Below are positions 1-8,777 of a DNA stretch of 64,000 bases, one piece after another (position 1 is the stretch's first letter; each line of letters begins with the position of its first letter). The notes beneath the pieces are model-generated. The model did no database searches. It was given only the letters and a program-made list of their open reading frames with translations, and was not told the origin of the DNA. The position numbers and the translations under genes were made by a program. Source of the stretch: Olsenella uli (GTDB lineage: Bacteria; Actinomycetota; Coriobacteriia; Coriobacteriales; Atopobiaceae); the NCBI RefSeq assembly GCF_016899935.1, contig NZ_JACJJK010000001.1, positions 248,001 to 312,000 of the forward strand, read 5' to 3'.

Positions 1-1419
1 TGCATCATGGTCTACTACAGCCTGCCGCTGACGCTCGTCGTGGTGGGCGGCGCCGTGGTGATGGCGCTTCTCGCCAAGACGCTGGCGGGGCGCTCCGCGC
101 GCAACTTCCTGCGCACGCAGCGCGCGGTGGCGACCGTGGAGGGCCACGTCGAGGAGGTCATGAACGGCGAGAAGGTCGTCAAGGTGTTCTGCCACGAGCG
201 CCAGACCGAGGCCGCCTTCGACGAGCTGAACGACGAGCTCGAGGCGGCGGCGCGGGCGGCCAACTCCTACGCCAACACGCTGATGCCGATCCTCATGAAC
301 GCGGGCAACCTGCTCTACGTGATCGTGGCCGTGGCGAGCGGCGTCTTCCTGGTGACGGGCATCCCCAACCCGTCGCTCTCCGGCCTGCCGCTCTCCATTG
401 CCGTGGCGGTGCCGTTCCTCAACATGACCAAACAGTTCGCCAACCAGATCGGCCAGATCTCCAACCAGGTGAACTCCGTGGTCATGGGCCTGGCCGGCGC
501 GGAGCGCATCTTCGAGCTGCTCGACGAGCCCGTGGAGGAGGACGAGGGCTACGTGGAGCTCGTGGCCTGCACGATCGGGCGCGACGGCACCGTGCGCGAG
601 TGCGACCGTCGCGACCACGACTGGGCCGGCCAGTGGGCGTGGCGCCACCCGCACCAGGCTGACGGGACCGTCACCTACACGCCGCTCGCCGGCGACGTGC
701 GCCTCTTCGACGTGGACTTTGCCTACGAGCCGGGCCACACCGTGCTGCACAACGTCTCGCTCTACGCCAAGCCCGGCCAGAAGGTGGCCTTCGTGGGCGC
801 CACGGGCGCGGGCAAGACCACGATCACCAACCTGCTGAACCGCTTCTACGACATCGAGGACGGCAAGATCCGTTACGACGGGATCAACATCAACAAGATC
901 AAGAAGCCGGACCTCAGGCGCTCGCTCGGCGTGGTCCTGCAGGACGTGAACCTCTTCACCGGAACCGTCATGGACAACATCCGCTACGGGCGCCTCGACG
1001 CAACGGACGAGGAGTGCGTCGCCGCCGCGCGGCTGGCCGGCGCGGACGACTTCGTGCGGCGCCTGCCGGAGGGCTACGACACGATGCTCACGGACAACGG
1101 CGCGGCGCTCTCGCAGGGTCAGCGGCAGCTGCTCTCGATCGCACGCGCGGCGGTGGCCGACCCGCCGGTCATGGTGCTCGACGAGGCAACGTCCTCGATC
1201 GACACGCGCACCGAGGCCATCGTCCAGCGCGGCATGGACGCGCTCATGACCGGGCGCACGACGTTCGTGATTGCCCACCGGCTGAGCACGGTCCGCAACT
1301 CCGACGTCATCATCGTGCTGGACCACGGCCGGATCATCGAGCGCGGCACGCACGACGAGCTGATCGCCAAGAAGGGCACGTACTACCAGCTCTACACCGG
1401 CGCGTTCGAGCTCGAGTAG
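1..1419 (+). CDS. ABC exporter, permease-ATPase subunit (5' end outside window)
   Basis: This is one half of an ABC-type exporter with a membrane domain fused to an ATPase domain. The frame is open to the left edge, so the first helices (about 120-150 residues compared with full-length family members) are missing and the ATG at position 7 is internal. The visible part begins inside a membrane helix and has further helices near residues 95-115. The ATPase domain starts near residue 235, with Walker A GATGAGKTT (about 265), signature LSQGQ (about 368), Walker B VMVLDEA (about 388) and the switch IAHRLS (about 422). It resembles the subunit at 48714-50486 more than its partner at 46981-48717, so a partner subunit probably lies just upstream. 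The substrate cannot be read from the sequence. Confidence 0.93.
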   Translation, partial: CIMVYYSLPLTLVVVGGAVVMALLAKTLAGRSARNFLRTQRAVATVEGHVEEVMNGEKVVKVFCHERQTEAAFDELNDELEAAARAANSYANTLMPILMNAGNLLYVIVAVASGVFLVTGIPNPSLSGLPLSIAVAVPFLNMTKQFANQIGQISNQVNSVVMGLAGAERIFELLDEPVEEDEGYVELVACTIGRDGTVRECDRRDHDWAGQWAWRHPHQADGTVTYTPLAGDVRLFDVDFAYEPGHTVLHNVSLYAKPGQKVAFVGATGAGKTTITNLLNRFYDIEDGKIRYDGININKIKKPDLRRSLGVVLQDVNLFTGTVMDNIRYGRLDATDEECVAAARLAGADDFVRRLPEGYDTMLTDNGAALSQGQRQLLSIARAAVADPPVMVLDEATSSIDTRTEAIVQRGMDALMTGRTTFVIAHRLSTVRNSDVIIVLDHGRIIERGTHDELIAKKGTYYQLYTGAFELE

Positions 1420-1425
1420 CGCGTG

Positions 1426-1452
1426 GTGGCCCCGGCGGCGTGCCGGGGCCAC
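1426..1452 (+). terminator. Rho-independent-like terminator of the ABC exporter
   Basis: A perfect 11-bp GC-rich stem (GTGGCCCCGGC and its complement) with a 5-nt loop begins 6 nt after the stop codon. It is followed by a short T-containing stretch, GTTCGTTCC. The T tract is weak, as is common in high-GC genomes. Confidence 0.65.
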
Positions 1453-1458
1453 GTTCGT

Positions 1459-1751
1459 TCCGGGAATTACCGCAGTTGGCGCGGGATGCTCCGGGAATTG
1501 GCGCGGTTGGTGCGGGGCGTTCCGTAAATCACCGCCCTTGTCGCAGCGTGCTCTAGAAAGTCGCGCCCGTGACGCACTCTCGTCCGAAAATCTCCGCCCG
1601 TGCGCAGTCTGGACACGCTCCAGCTGCGCACGGGCGGACTTTCTTAGAACGCCACGGGACAAGGCCGGCAATTCTGAGAGTGGATCGGGACAAGTGCCGC
1701 ATTTCTCGGAACGCGCTGGGACTAGGCCGGCAATTCCCGGACGCCAGCCAC
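1459..1751. repeat. 31-bp periodic opposed repeat array A
   Basis: About five degenerate 31-bp units read in one direction (core CCGRGAATCRCCGCCCTTGT). They are followed by about three units in the reverse-complement direction (core CAAGGCCGGCAATTCTSRGA). The two tracts meet at a hairpin with a perfect 14-bp stem (1594-1607 with 1624-1637). The same design recurs at 3122-3695 and 42922-43145. Units are only partly conserved: about 20 bp is shared and 11 bp varies. There are no unique spacers of CRISPR type. Arrays A and B flank the gene at 2020-3114. Confidence 0.85.
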
Positions 1752-2019
1752 GACGCGGGCGAGAAGAACGACGAACCACCCAAGACCACCCCGAACCAGG
1801 GCAGACCACCCCTTTTTGGCGCCAACGGCGAACGGCGGCGCATCCCCGGGCGAGCGGACGTCCACCGGCGCGGGGCAGCTCCCCGATACGGTGTCCGACG
1901 AGTGTCCCCATCTGGGCAAACGGCCCGTGCGTCAGTGAGCGGAAAGTCAGCCGTCAGCCAGCGAGCGACGTTTTTCCAAACGTGCCTCAGCGCCGACGGC
2001 AGTGCGCTAGGGTTTTCCC
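1752..2019 (+). promoter_or_regulatory. Gap with CGAGAAGAAC motif and a probable -10 box for the next gene
   Basis: No convincing gene is seen here. The interval opens with one copy of the genome-wide CGAGAAGAAC motif (1760-1769). It ends with TAGGGT at 2008-2013, a plausible -10 element placed so that transcription would start at or next to the ATG at 2020, which lacks a ribosome site. Leaderless translation is therefore likely. Confidence 0.4.
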
Positions 2020-3114
2020 ATGCCCATTCTGCTCTCACATACCACCGCACTCGAGGCGCTCAGGAGTGCCACCCTGAGGGGGCCGCTCGAGCGCGGCGAG
2101 CGCGTCAGCGTCCCGCTGCCCGAGACCTCGCCCGCCGAGGCCGAGGTCAGATCCGCCCTCGTGCGCCTTCCCCAGCTCACCTGCCCGCTCCACGTGGTGG
2201 CAGAGCGAAGGGGGCGGCGCGTCCCTCCCCGACTCGCGTGCGTGCACCGCTCGCAGGTCCCCCTTCCCCCCGACTCCGCAATCAGGCTCTCCGACGGTCT
2301 CTACTGCACGGCCCCCGAGCAGCTCGTCGTCCAGATGGCCCCCTCGCTCACCCATCTGGAGCTCGTCTTTCTTCTCGGCGAGCTTCTCGGCACCTACGCC
2401 ATCGCCCCCGACCGCGAGGACGGTATGTTCCAGCGCCGCAGGCCGCTCACGACCCGCGAGCGCGTCCTCGCCCACCTCGACGCGCTCGGCCCCGTCCCCG
2501 GGACGGCGCAGGTCCGCGCCGCGCTCAAGATGGCGTGCGAGCGCTCGGCCTCCCCCTACGAGACGCGCCTCTCGATGCGCCTGGGACTCAAACCGGCGCG
2601 CGGCGGCTACCACCTGCGCGTCCTCTCCATGAACGCGCCGCTCGAGGTCATGCGCATCGGTTTGGCGCTCGGGCCCGGCGTGCGCAAGCCCGACGTCCTG
2701 CTCGGGGCAACGAGCCCGGACGCGCCCTTCTCCGGGGTCTCCTTCGACTACAACGGGGGCGTCCACGCCACGCCCGCTGGCATCGAGCGCGACGCCCGCC
2801 GCCAGAACGAGATGCTGGCGGTCGACTTCAAGAACTACGTCCTCACCAAGGGGCTCTACGACGACCTGGACTACATGGACGACCTCGTCTCCCGGGTCAG
2901 GGCGGACCTCGGCATGTGCCCGCCGCACCTCACGCGCGACGAGGCGGCGCGGCGAAGGGCGTTGCGCGCGTGGCTGCACGACGAGCTCGAGCTCATCGAC
3001 GGCGTGCACTGGAACGGCCGGGCCCGCGAGCGCGCGCGGCGCGCGGCGGCCGAGGGGCGGCCCGAGGAACCCGTCATCGAGATGGTGCCAGTCGAGGCGT
3101 ACGGCGTCGACTGA
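2020..3114 (+). CDS. Hypothetical protein, possible PD-(D/E)XK / DUF559-like nuclease fold
   Basis: This 364-residue protein is not one I can name. Its second half shows a pattern seen in Vsr/DUF559-like proteins: SPYETRL near residue 185, KPDVLL near 227, FDYNGGVH near 243, then an Arg-rich RDARRQNEML segment. In that family these positions would give the acidic and His residues of a nuclease-like site. The N-terminal half is compatible with the helical or winged-helix part of AbiEi-like proteins. It stands alone between the two 31-bp arrays, an arrangement echoed by the AbiEi-like gene at 28874-29920. There is no ribosome site and the -10 box is very close, so translation is probably leaderless. 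The nuclease assignment is inference; catalysis is unproven. Confidence 0.6.
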   Translation: MPILLSHTTALEALRSATLRGPLERGERVSVPLPETSPAEAEVRSALVRLPQLTCPLHVVAERRGRRVPPRLACVHRSQVPLPPDSAIRLSDGLYCTAPEQLVVQMAPSLTHLELVFLLGELLGTYAIAPDREDGMFQRRRPLTTRERVLAHLDALGPVPGTAQVRAALKMACERSASPYETRLSMRLGLKPARGGYHLRVLSMNAPLEVMRIGLALGPGVRKPDVLLGATSPDAPFSGVSFDYNGGVHATPAGIERDARRQNEMLAVDFKNYVLTKGLYDDLDYMDDLVSRVRADLGMCPPHLTRDEAARRRALRAWLHDELELIDGVHWNGRARERARRAAAEGRPEEPVIEMVPVEAYGVD

Positions 3115-3121
3115 CGGCGGG

Positions 3122-3695
3122 GACATCTTCCGAGAATCGCCGCCCTTGTCGCACGGGCTCCTAGGAATCGGTTCCCTTGTCCCGCATGTTCCGGGAATCC
3201 GCGCCCTTGTACCGGCCAACTCTAAGAAACTCCGCCCTTGTCCCACGACGTTCTAAGAATCGACGCCCTTGCGCAGCCCGAATGCATCGGCGGCGCGCAA
3301 GGGCGCCATTTATCGGAAGGGATTGGGACAAGGTCAGCGTTTCCCAGAACGAACTGGGGCAAGGGCGACATTCTTTAGAAGCGCCTGCGACAAGGGCAGC
3401 GATTCTCGGAACGCGCTGCGACAAGAGCAACGTTTCTTAGAGTGGGTCGGAACAAGGTCGGCGTTTCTTAGAGTGGGTCGGGACAAGGTCGGCGTTTCTT
3501 AGGGTGGGTCGGGACAAGGTCGGCGTTTCTTAGATATACCCGCGACAAGGGCGGCGATTGTTGGAAGCCCACAAGACACGGGCAGCGATTCTCGGAACGC
3601 GCTGCGACAAGAACGGCGATTCTTGGAGTGCCTGCGGCAAGGGCGGCGATTCGCGGAGCGCGGCGGAGCAGGTCCGGCGGTTCCGGGGCGCACGC
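3122..3695. repeat. 31-bp periodic opposed repeat array B (largest copy)
   Basis: About five units in one direction (core GGAATCGCCGCCCTTGTC) are followed by about thirteen in the other (core CAAGGKCGGCGWTTCTYRGA). Spacing is 31 bp almost throughout. The tracts meet at a hairpin with a perfect 10-bp stem (3265-3274 with 3295-3304). Three neighbouring units around 3435-3530 are nearly identical, which points to recent local duplication; the outer units are more diverged. The array fills the whole gap between the gene ending at 3114 and the gene ending at 3712. No credible coding region lies within it. Confidence 0.9.
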
Positions 3696-3711
3696 AGACC
3701 GGACAGCAGCG

Positions 3712-4302
3712 CTACCGGTCGATCGGTCGCATCGAGAGGCCCTCCGCGATCAGGCTCAGCCCGCTCACGACCAGGTACGCCGCCACCACGTAGGCAAAGA
3801 CGATCCCGGAGAGCGCCGGCATGAACAGGAAGGCCACGCCGCAGACGATGTTCAGGACGCCCGTGAACGTGGTGAGCCCGGAGTCGGGAAGGCCGAAGTA
3901 GCGCCGGCGACGCGCGTGGGTGACGCGCTCGGCGCCCGAGATGATGAACAGGAACGCGAGCAGGAACCCGACCGTGCCCGCCGTGAGGTAGGACGGAAGC
4001 GCGAGCAGCATGACGCCGAGAAGCGCGTTGAGCACCCCCATCACGAGCATCGTGGGGCTGCGAAAGAGCTCGGGCGTGCGCGCGTAGGACACGATCTGCG
4101 CGGCGCCGCCCACGAGCAGCGCGGCGGCCACGAGGCCCTGGACGAGGGCGTAGACGCCGAGCGGCGCCGCGGCGCTCGCGATGCCCGCCAAAAGCAGGAG
4201 CGCCCCGATGGCGACGGTCCATCCCCGCGCGCGCCGCACGCCCGCGTTCCAGCGCTCGACGAAATCCCCGACGTGGTCAAAGTCAGAGTCGTAGCGATTC
4301 AT
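3712..4302 (-). CDS. HdeD/DUF308 family membrane protein
   Basis: This 196-residue integral membrane protein has about six hydrophobic helices arranged as repeated pairs, beginning near residue 28 (GWTVAIGALLLLAGIASAAA). It contains the glycine-rich pattern LVQGLVAAALLVGG typical of the DUF308 family. HdeD, the best-known member, is linked to acid resistance in enterobacteria, but that role cannot be carried over. The start has an AGGGAGG-type ribosome site. Array B lies immediately downstream. The gene reads in the same direction as the ABC1 kinase upstream, 51 bp away, so co-transcription is possible. Confidence 0.8.
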   Translation of the reverse strand: MNRYDSDFDHVGDFVERWNAGVRRARGWTVAIGALLLLAGIASAAAPLGVYALVQGLVAAALLVGGAAQIVSYARTPELFRSPTMLVMGVLNALLGVMLLALPSYLTAGTVGFLLAFLFIISGAERVTHARRRRYFGLPDSGLTTFTGVLNIVCGVAFLFMPALSGIVFAYVVAAYLVVSGLSLIAEGLSMRPIDR

Positions 4303-4353
4303 GAAACCTCCCTCGAACAGGTGGCCCCTCTCGGGCCGCCGATACCGCGTTTC

Positions 4354-6201
4354 CTAGCGCCTCCGGCGCCGGCGGCTCTCCCGGATGATGTCGACCGCCA
4401 CCCAGACCCCGAGCACGAACGCCGCGACGTAGCCCAAAAAGCCGATGATCGGGATGCCAAAGATGACCGGCTGGATGCGCGCGTAGTAGACCACCGACGA
4501 GCCGATGAACAGGCCCGCGACGATGACGCTCATCGTGAGGCGGTTGGCGATGCGCGCGAGGTCCTCGAGCGGGTCGGCCGTGCCGGCGAGGTCGAGGTTC
4601 ACGCGCAGCTGGCCGCGCGTGAGCATGCGCATCGCGAGGCCCGCGTCGCTCGCGGCGCCGAGCAGGCCGTGCGCCGCCGCGACGGACTCGCGCGCGAACC
4701 GGCTCGCCTCGCGCCGCGCGAGCTCGCCGGCGCTGTCGTGCGCGCGCAGGTGGGCGCTGATGATCTCCACGATCGAGGTGTCCGGCAGCAGGGCGTGCAC
4801 CGTCCCCTCGAGCGTGACGAGCGAGCGGGCGAGCATGGTCACGGAGCTCGGAAGCTCGATGCCGTCCTTCTGCGCCATGGAGATCAGCGAGTTCAGGAAC
4901 GCGCCGACGTCGAGGTCGGAGAGGTCGGCCAGGCCGTAGTCCGCCACGATCGCGTCCAGGTCGGCGAGCAGGTGCGCCTGGTCAACCTCGGAGGTGTCGG
5001 AGACCGAGAAGCGCATCAGGCCCTCGGCGAGCCGCGCCGAGTCGCAGGCGGCGACGGCCGTCACCATGTCGCGCATCGCGGAGCGGTCGTGGCTCGAGAG
5101 CCTCCCCATGATGCCGAGGTCGAGGTAGACGATCTTGCCGCCCACGACCACGAGGTTGCCCGGGTGTGGGTCGGCGTGGAAGAAGCCGTCATCGAGCATC
5201 TGGCTCGTGTAGTTGTCCGCGAGCTTGGTGCCGATCTCGGAGAGGTCGTAGCCCTCGGCCACCAGGCGCGCCGTGGCGTTGATCGGGATGCCCTCCACAT
5301 AGTCCATGACCACCACGTGCCGGGTGCAGAGCGCCGGGTAGGGCTTGGGGCAGTCCACGAAGGCGCACCCGGCGTTGTTGCGGCGGAACTCCTCGAGGCT
5401 GCGCGCCTCGACGAGGAAGTCGGTCTCCTCGCGGAAGCTCTGCCACAGCTCGTCCACCACGGACTGCAGGTCCAGGAACTGCTCGTCGCCCATGAAGCGC
5501 ATGGCGTGGCGCGCGAGCGAGCGCATGATCGAGATGTCCTGCGCCATGATCTCCTGGACGTGCGGGCGCTGCACCTTCACGGCGACGAGCTCGCCGGTCA
5601 CGAGGCGCGCCTTGTGGACCTGCGCCACCGAGGCCGAGCCGAGCGGCCGGTCGTCGATGGCGTCGAAGATCTCCTCGATCGGCTCGTCGTACTCGGCGCG
5701 CAGGGCGTCGAGCACGGCGTCGCGGTCCATCGGCTCCACGTCGGTGCGCAGGCGGGAGAGCTCGCGCATGAAGCTCTCGGGCAGGATCTCCGAGCGCATG
5801 GAGAGGATCTGGCCGGCCTTGACGAAGGTGGGCCCCAGCTCCTCGAGCATGCGCCGCAGGCCCTTGGGCGTGAGGCCGTGGAAGATGTCATAGCGGCGCA
5901 CGATCTGGATGATCTCGCCGATGCGCGCGAGGCGCGAGCCGCGCGTGAGGGAGGCCTCGTCGTCGCTGCGCCCGCCGAAGAGGCCGATCGTCTGGCGGTC
6001 CCCCACGAGCGCCTCGTGGCTCACCTTCTCGTACCAGGCGTCGAGCAGCTCCTGGGCCGAGCGCGCGGCGCGGGCCGAGGCGTCCCCGGACGCCGGGGCG
6101 CTCCCCTGCCCGGCGGCGCGATCGGCCTCCGGGCCCTCGTCCGCCGCCGCCCGCTCGGGCGCGTCGTCCAGGACCGAGTCGTCGTTCTTGTCGTGCGCCA
6201 C
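4354..6201 (-). CDS. ABC1 (AarF/UbiB/ADCK) family atypical kinase
   Basis: This 615-residue protein belongs to the UbiB/ADCK atypical kinase family, which acts at membranes in isoprenoid-lipid metabolism. Visible hallmarks are the KxGQ motif in FVKAGQILSMR, the loop GSASVAQVH, the ATP-binding Lys in VAVKVQRP, the catalytic FHADPHPGN and the DFG-like LDLG. A charged, low-complexity N-terminus of about 55 residues precedes it. Two hydrophobic helices at the C-terminus, followed by an RRRRRR tail, suggest a membrane anchor. The phasin-like gene lies 6 bp upstream and is probably co-transcribed, a pairing seen in other Actinobacteria. A ubiquinone role is unlikely in an anaerobe, so the target lipid is unknown. 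Confidence 0.9.
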   Translation of the reverse strand: MAHDKNDDSVLDDAPERAAADEGPEADRAAGQGSAPASGDASARAARSAQELLDAWYEKVSHEALVGDRQTIGLFGGRSDDEASLTRGSRLARIGEIIQIVRRYDIFHGLTPKGLRRMLEELGPTFVKAGQILSMRSEILPESFMRELSRLRTDVEPMDRDAVLDALRAEYDEPIEEIFDAIDDRPLGSASVAQVHKARLVTGELVAVKVQRPHVQEIMAQDISIMRSLARHAMRFMGDEQFLDLQSVVDELWQSFREETDFLVEARSLEEFRRNNAGCAFVDCPKPYPALCTRHVVVMDYVEGIPINATARLVAEGYDLSEIGTKLADNYTSQMLDDGFFHADPHPGNLVVVGGKIVYLDLGIMGRLSSHDRSAMRDMVTAVAACDSARLAEGLMRFSVSDTSEVDQAHLLADLDAIVADYGLADLSDLDVGAFLNSLISMAQKDGIELPSSVTMLARSLVTLEGTVHALLPDTSIVEIISAHLRAHDSAGELARREASRFARESVAAAHGLLGAASDAGLAMRMLTRGQLRVNLDLAGTADPLEDLARIANRLTMSVIVAGLFIGSSVVYYARIQPVIFGIPIIGFLGYVAAFVLGVWVAVDIIRESRRRRRR

Positions 6202-6207
6202 GTCGGC

Positions 6208-6555
6208 CTACTCGGCGGCTGCCGCGTCCCCGTCGGCGTCCTCGACGTCCACCTTCACGGCGGAGGCGTCGAGCTCGGCGGACATCGCGGCGACCTTCTC
6301 GGCGAAGGCGGCGCGCTCCTCGGCCGTCATGGCCCCGAGGCGGGCGCGCAGGGCGCTGTCGGAGGTGTTCTCGACGACCTCCCTGACCTTGTGCGTGAGC
6401 TCCTGGTTGAGCGTCTTGCCCTGCTCGACGGTCAGCTCCCCCTTCTTCACGAACTCCTCGACGACCTCCTGGGTCTTCTCGGCTCCCGTGGCCACGGCCC
6501 CCACGCCGGCAAGGAACATCTTGCGCAGGCCCTCGGTCAGGTCAAAGTCGGCCAT
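6208..6555 (-). CDS. Phasin-like / PhaF-type helical protein
   Basis: This 115-residue acidic, helix-rich protein has a start ADFDLTEGLRKMFLAGVGAV and a long amphipathic helix (TGAEKTQEVVEEFVKKGELT). Both match the family often annotated as polyhydroxyalkanoate-synthesis regulator phasin. The start at 6555 is chosen because GGAAGGAG lies five bases upstream; an upstream in-frame ATG has no ribosome site. The C-terminus is Asp/Ala-rich. No PHA synthase is nearby, so a PHA role is doubtful. It sits 6 bp before the ABC1 kinase and may be that kinase's accessory or scaffold, which is inference. Confidence 0.7.
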   Translation of the reverse strand: MADFDLTEGLRKMFLAGVGAVATGAEKTQEVVEEFVKKGELTVEQGKTLNQELTHKVREVVENTSDSALRARLGAMTAEERAAFAEKVAAMSAELDASAVKVDVEDADGDAAAAE

Positions 6556-6664
6556 GTCTCTCCTTCCGTCGGTTCGGGGCGTGCGCCCCATGCTCACCCT
6601 TCTACCCGCAACGCGGCGCGTCTTTCTCCCCGGGCGCCCCGAGCGGTCGGCACGGGGCGCGGCG

Positions 6665-7336
6665 TCAGCCGAGAAGAACGCGCCCCAGCTCCTCCACCGA
6701 GTCCACGCACGCGCACGCGCCGGCGCCCATGAGCTCGTCGACCGTGCCGGTCCCGCCGTAGGTGACGCCCACGCAGGGCACCCCGCAGGCCGCGGCGGCC
6801 TCGACGTCGTGGTGGCGGTCGCCGACCATGACGGCGTCGTCGGCCGTGGCGCCGAGCTCCTCGATGACGCGGGCGATGAGCGCGACCTTGTCGCCCTGCG
6901 CGTCGCTCGTCTTGCCGAGCGCGAGGTCGAAGAGGCCCGCGAGGTCGTTGTCCGCGAGCGCGCGGTCGATCAGGCGCTGCTGCTTGGACGACGCGACGGC
7001 GGTGAGGCGCCCGGCGGCGCGCAGGCGGGCAAGCATCTCCCGCACGCCGGGGAACAGCGGCCACGCCGACGGGCCGATCTCGCTGTAGAGCGCCCGGTAC
7101 TCGGCGGTGATCTGCGCCGCCTCCTCGGGCGAGAAGCCGTAGACCCACTCGTAGGCCTGGGGGAACGGCGGGCCCACGAGGCGCGTGAGGTCGCCCATGG
7201 CCTCGTCGTCGAGCCCGTGGTCCACGAGCACCGCGCGCGCCGTGCGCACGATGCCCGGCACGGTGTCTGCCAGCGTGCCGTCAAAGTCAAAGATCACGAG
7301 CCTCCTGCCCGCTGCGGTCGCGTCCGAGAGCGCCAT
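6665..7336 (-). CDS. HAD hydrolase, Gph/PpaX-like phosphatase
   Basis: This 223-residue haloacid dehalogenase-superfamily enzyme has motif I VIFDFDGTLADT, motif II with Ser in AVASSKQ, motif III Lys in DKVALIARV and motif IV VMVGDRHHDV. The helical cap follows motif I, as in phosphoglycolate phosphatase and PpaX. The start at 7336 is preferred because AGGAAAGGGG lies just upstream. The last codons carry a copy of the CGAGAAGAAC motif on the other strand (6670-6679), read in the gene as Val-Leu-Leu-Gly. The substrate is probably a small phosphorylated metabolite, but which one cannot be told. Confidence 0.85.
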   Translation of the reverse strand: MALSDATAAGRRLVIFDFDGTLADTVPGIVRTARAVLVDHGLDDEAMGDLTRLVGPPFPQAYEWVYGFSPEEAAQITAEYRALYSEIGPSAWPLFPGVREMLARLRAAGRLTAVASSKQQRLIDRALADNDLAGLFDLALGKTSDAQGDKVALIARVIEELGATADDAVMVGDRHHDVEAAAACGVPCVGVTYGGTGTVDELMGAGACACVDSVEELGRVLLG

Positions 7337-7384
7337 GGTTCCCCTTTCCTCGCGTGGCTGTTGCAAGGGTAGCACGTCCGCGCC

Positions 7385-7421
7385 ACTTGCCTAAAAGGGG
7401 TCTGACCCCTTTTAGGCAAGT
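7385..7421. repeat. Perfect 16-bp-stem hairpin, copy 1 of the GCCTAAAAGGGG family
   Basis: The two arms match perfectly over 16 bp with loop TCTGA. The core GCCTAAAAGGGG recurs at 15672-15706 and 46865-46899 with the same 5-nt loop or its complement. It lies between two divergent genes, so it is not simply a terminator for either. Confidence 0.9.
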
Positions 7422-7429
7422 CTGTCGGC

Positions 7430-7435
7430 TATGAT
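7430..7435 (+). promoter_or_regulatory. Probable -10 box of the DUF1015 gene
   Basis: TATGAT lies 27 bp before the ATG at 7463. A GAAGGAGG ribosome site sits between them. No good -35 hexamer is visible because the hairpin at 7385-7421 occupies that position. Confidence 0.5.
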
Positions 7436-7462
7436 GGCTGCACGCACGAAGAAGGAGGCCCC

Positions 7463-8746
7463 ATGCACGTCGAGCCCATCACCTGCTACCGGCCGCGCCC
7501 CGAGCGCGCCGCCGCGTTCGCCGCGCCGCCCTACGACGTCTTCGACGACGCCGGCGCCCGGTCCTACGTCGCCGCGCACCCGGGCTCGTTCCTGGAGATC
7601 GACCGCCCGGAGACGGGCTTCCCGCCCGACCACGACGCCCGCGCCGACGACGTCTACGCCCGCGCCCACGACCTGCTCGCCGCCCGCGTGGGCGACGGCA
7701 CGCTGCTGCGCGACGGCACGCCGTGCTTCTACCTCTGGCGCCTGCGCGCGGACGGCCGCGAGCAGACCGGCATCGTCGCTGCGTTCTCGGTCGACGACTA
7801 CACCAACGGCGTCATCCGCCGCCACGAGCTCACGCGGCCGGACAAGGTCGAGGACCGCGCCCGCCACATCGCGGCGACCTGCTGCCAGACGAGCCCGGCC
7901 CTGCTCACCTACCGCGACAACCCCGTGCTCGGCGCGCTCGTCGAGGCCGCCAAGGCGGCCGACCCCCTCTACGAGCTCGTCGACGGGGCGGGCGTGGAGC
8001 ACACCGTCTGGCGCGTCGCGCGGCCGGCGGCGGTCGAGTCGCTCCGCCTCATGCTCGAGTACGTCGAGCGCGCCTACGTCGCCGACGGCCACCACCGCAT
8101 CGCTGCGGCCGAGCGGGCGTGCCGCGAGGCGCGCACGGCCGAGGGCGGGCGCTGCAGCGGCGCGGAGGCCTACAACTACTTCCTCGGCGCGCTCTTCCCC
8201 GCGAGCCAGCTCGGCGTGCGCGCCTACGACCGCGTCGTCGCGGACACGGCGGGCCACGACGAGGCCGCCCTCGTGAGCGCGCTGGAGGGGCGCGGAGTGA
8301 CGGTGGGCCCGCGCCGGCCGGCGGGCGAGCGGCCCGGGGCGCCCGGGCGGGTGGACATGTACGCCTTCGGCGCGTGGCGCGAGCTCTCCCTTCCGGCGCC
8401 GGCCGCAGGCGACCCCGCGGCGGCGCTCGACGCGTCCGCCCTCCAGGAGCTCGTGCTCGGCCCCGTCCTGGGCGTCGCGGACCCCACGTCCGACCCACGC
8501 ATCTCCTTCGTGGGCAATGCGGGCGCCGACGAGCTCGAGCGGCGCGCCGGCGGGCAGGGCGTGGCCTTCGCCCTGCACCCGACCTCCGTGGCCCAGGTCA
8601 TGGCCGTCGCCGACGCCGGCCTCACCATGCCCCCCAAGTCCACGTGGTTCGAGCCCAAGCTCTTGAGCGGCCTCTTCGTGCGCCGCGTCAACCACCGAGA
8701 GTCCATCATCGACGGTGCGCGCCACGCGATCGAGGGGAATAAGTAA
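7463..8746 (+). CDS. DUF1015 family protein
   Basis: This 427-residue soluble protein matches the DUF1015 family: AAPPYDVF near the N-terminus, the RHELTRPDKVEDR segment near residue 125, VADGHHRIAAAER near 205 and MPPKSTWFEPKL near the C-terminus. The biochemical role of the family is not known. GAAGGAGG precedes the start. The next gene begins 31 bp after the stop and is probably in the same transcript. Confidence 0.88.
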   Translation: MHVEPITCYRPRPERAAAFAAPPYDVFDDAGARSYVAAHPGSFLEIDRPETGFPPDHDARADDVYARAHDLLAARVGDGTLLRDGTPCFYLWRLRADGREQTGIVAAFSVDDYTNGVIRRHELTRPDKVEDRARHIAATCCQTSPALLTYRDNPVLGALVEAAKAADPLYELVDGAGVEHTVWRVARPAAVESLRLMLEYVERAYVADGHHRIAAAERACREARTAEGGRCSGAEAYNYFLGALFPASQLGVRAYDRVVADTAGHDEAALVSALEGRGVTVGPRRPAGERPGAPGRVDMYAFGAWRELSLPAPAAGDPAAALDASALQELVLGPVLGVADPTSDPRISFVGNAGADELERRAGGQGVAFALHPTSVAQVMAVADAGLTMPPKSTWFEPKLLSGLFVRRVNHRESIIDGARHAIEGNK

Positions 8747-8777
8747 GGGGAGAGACGGCGCGGCGAGAGGAGGTGCC

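Noticed and set aside
3122-3695. CRISPR array
   Set aside because: The period is regular at 31 bp, but the conserved part is degenerate from unit to unit and the variable part is only about 11 bp. The array also reverses direction at a central hairpin. No cas gene is present.
3628-6732. Very long open frame (over 1,000 codons) on the plus strand
   Set aside because: It lies antisense to the ABC1 kinase and DUF308 genes. Its translation is a low-complexity His/Arg/Ala/Glu string without any domain, as expected opposite high-GC genes. Similar long frames opposite the GH2, molybdenum hydroxylase, CstA and ABC exporter genes were rejected for the same reason.
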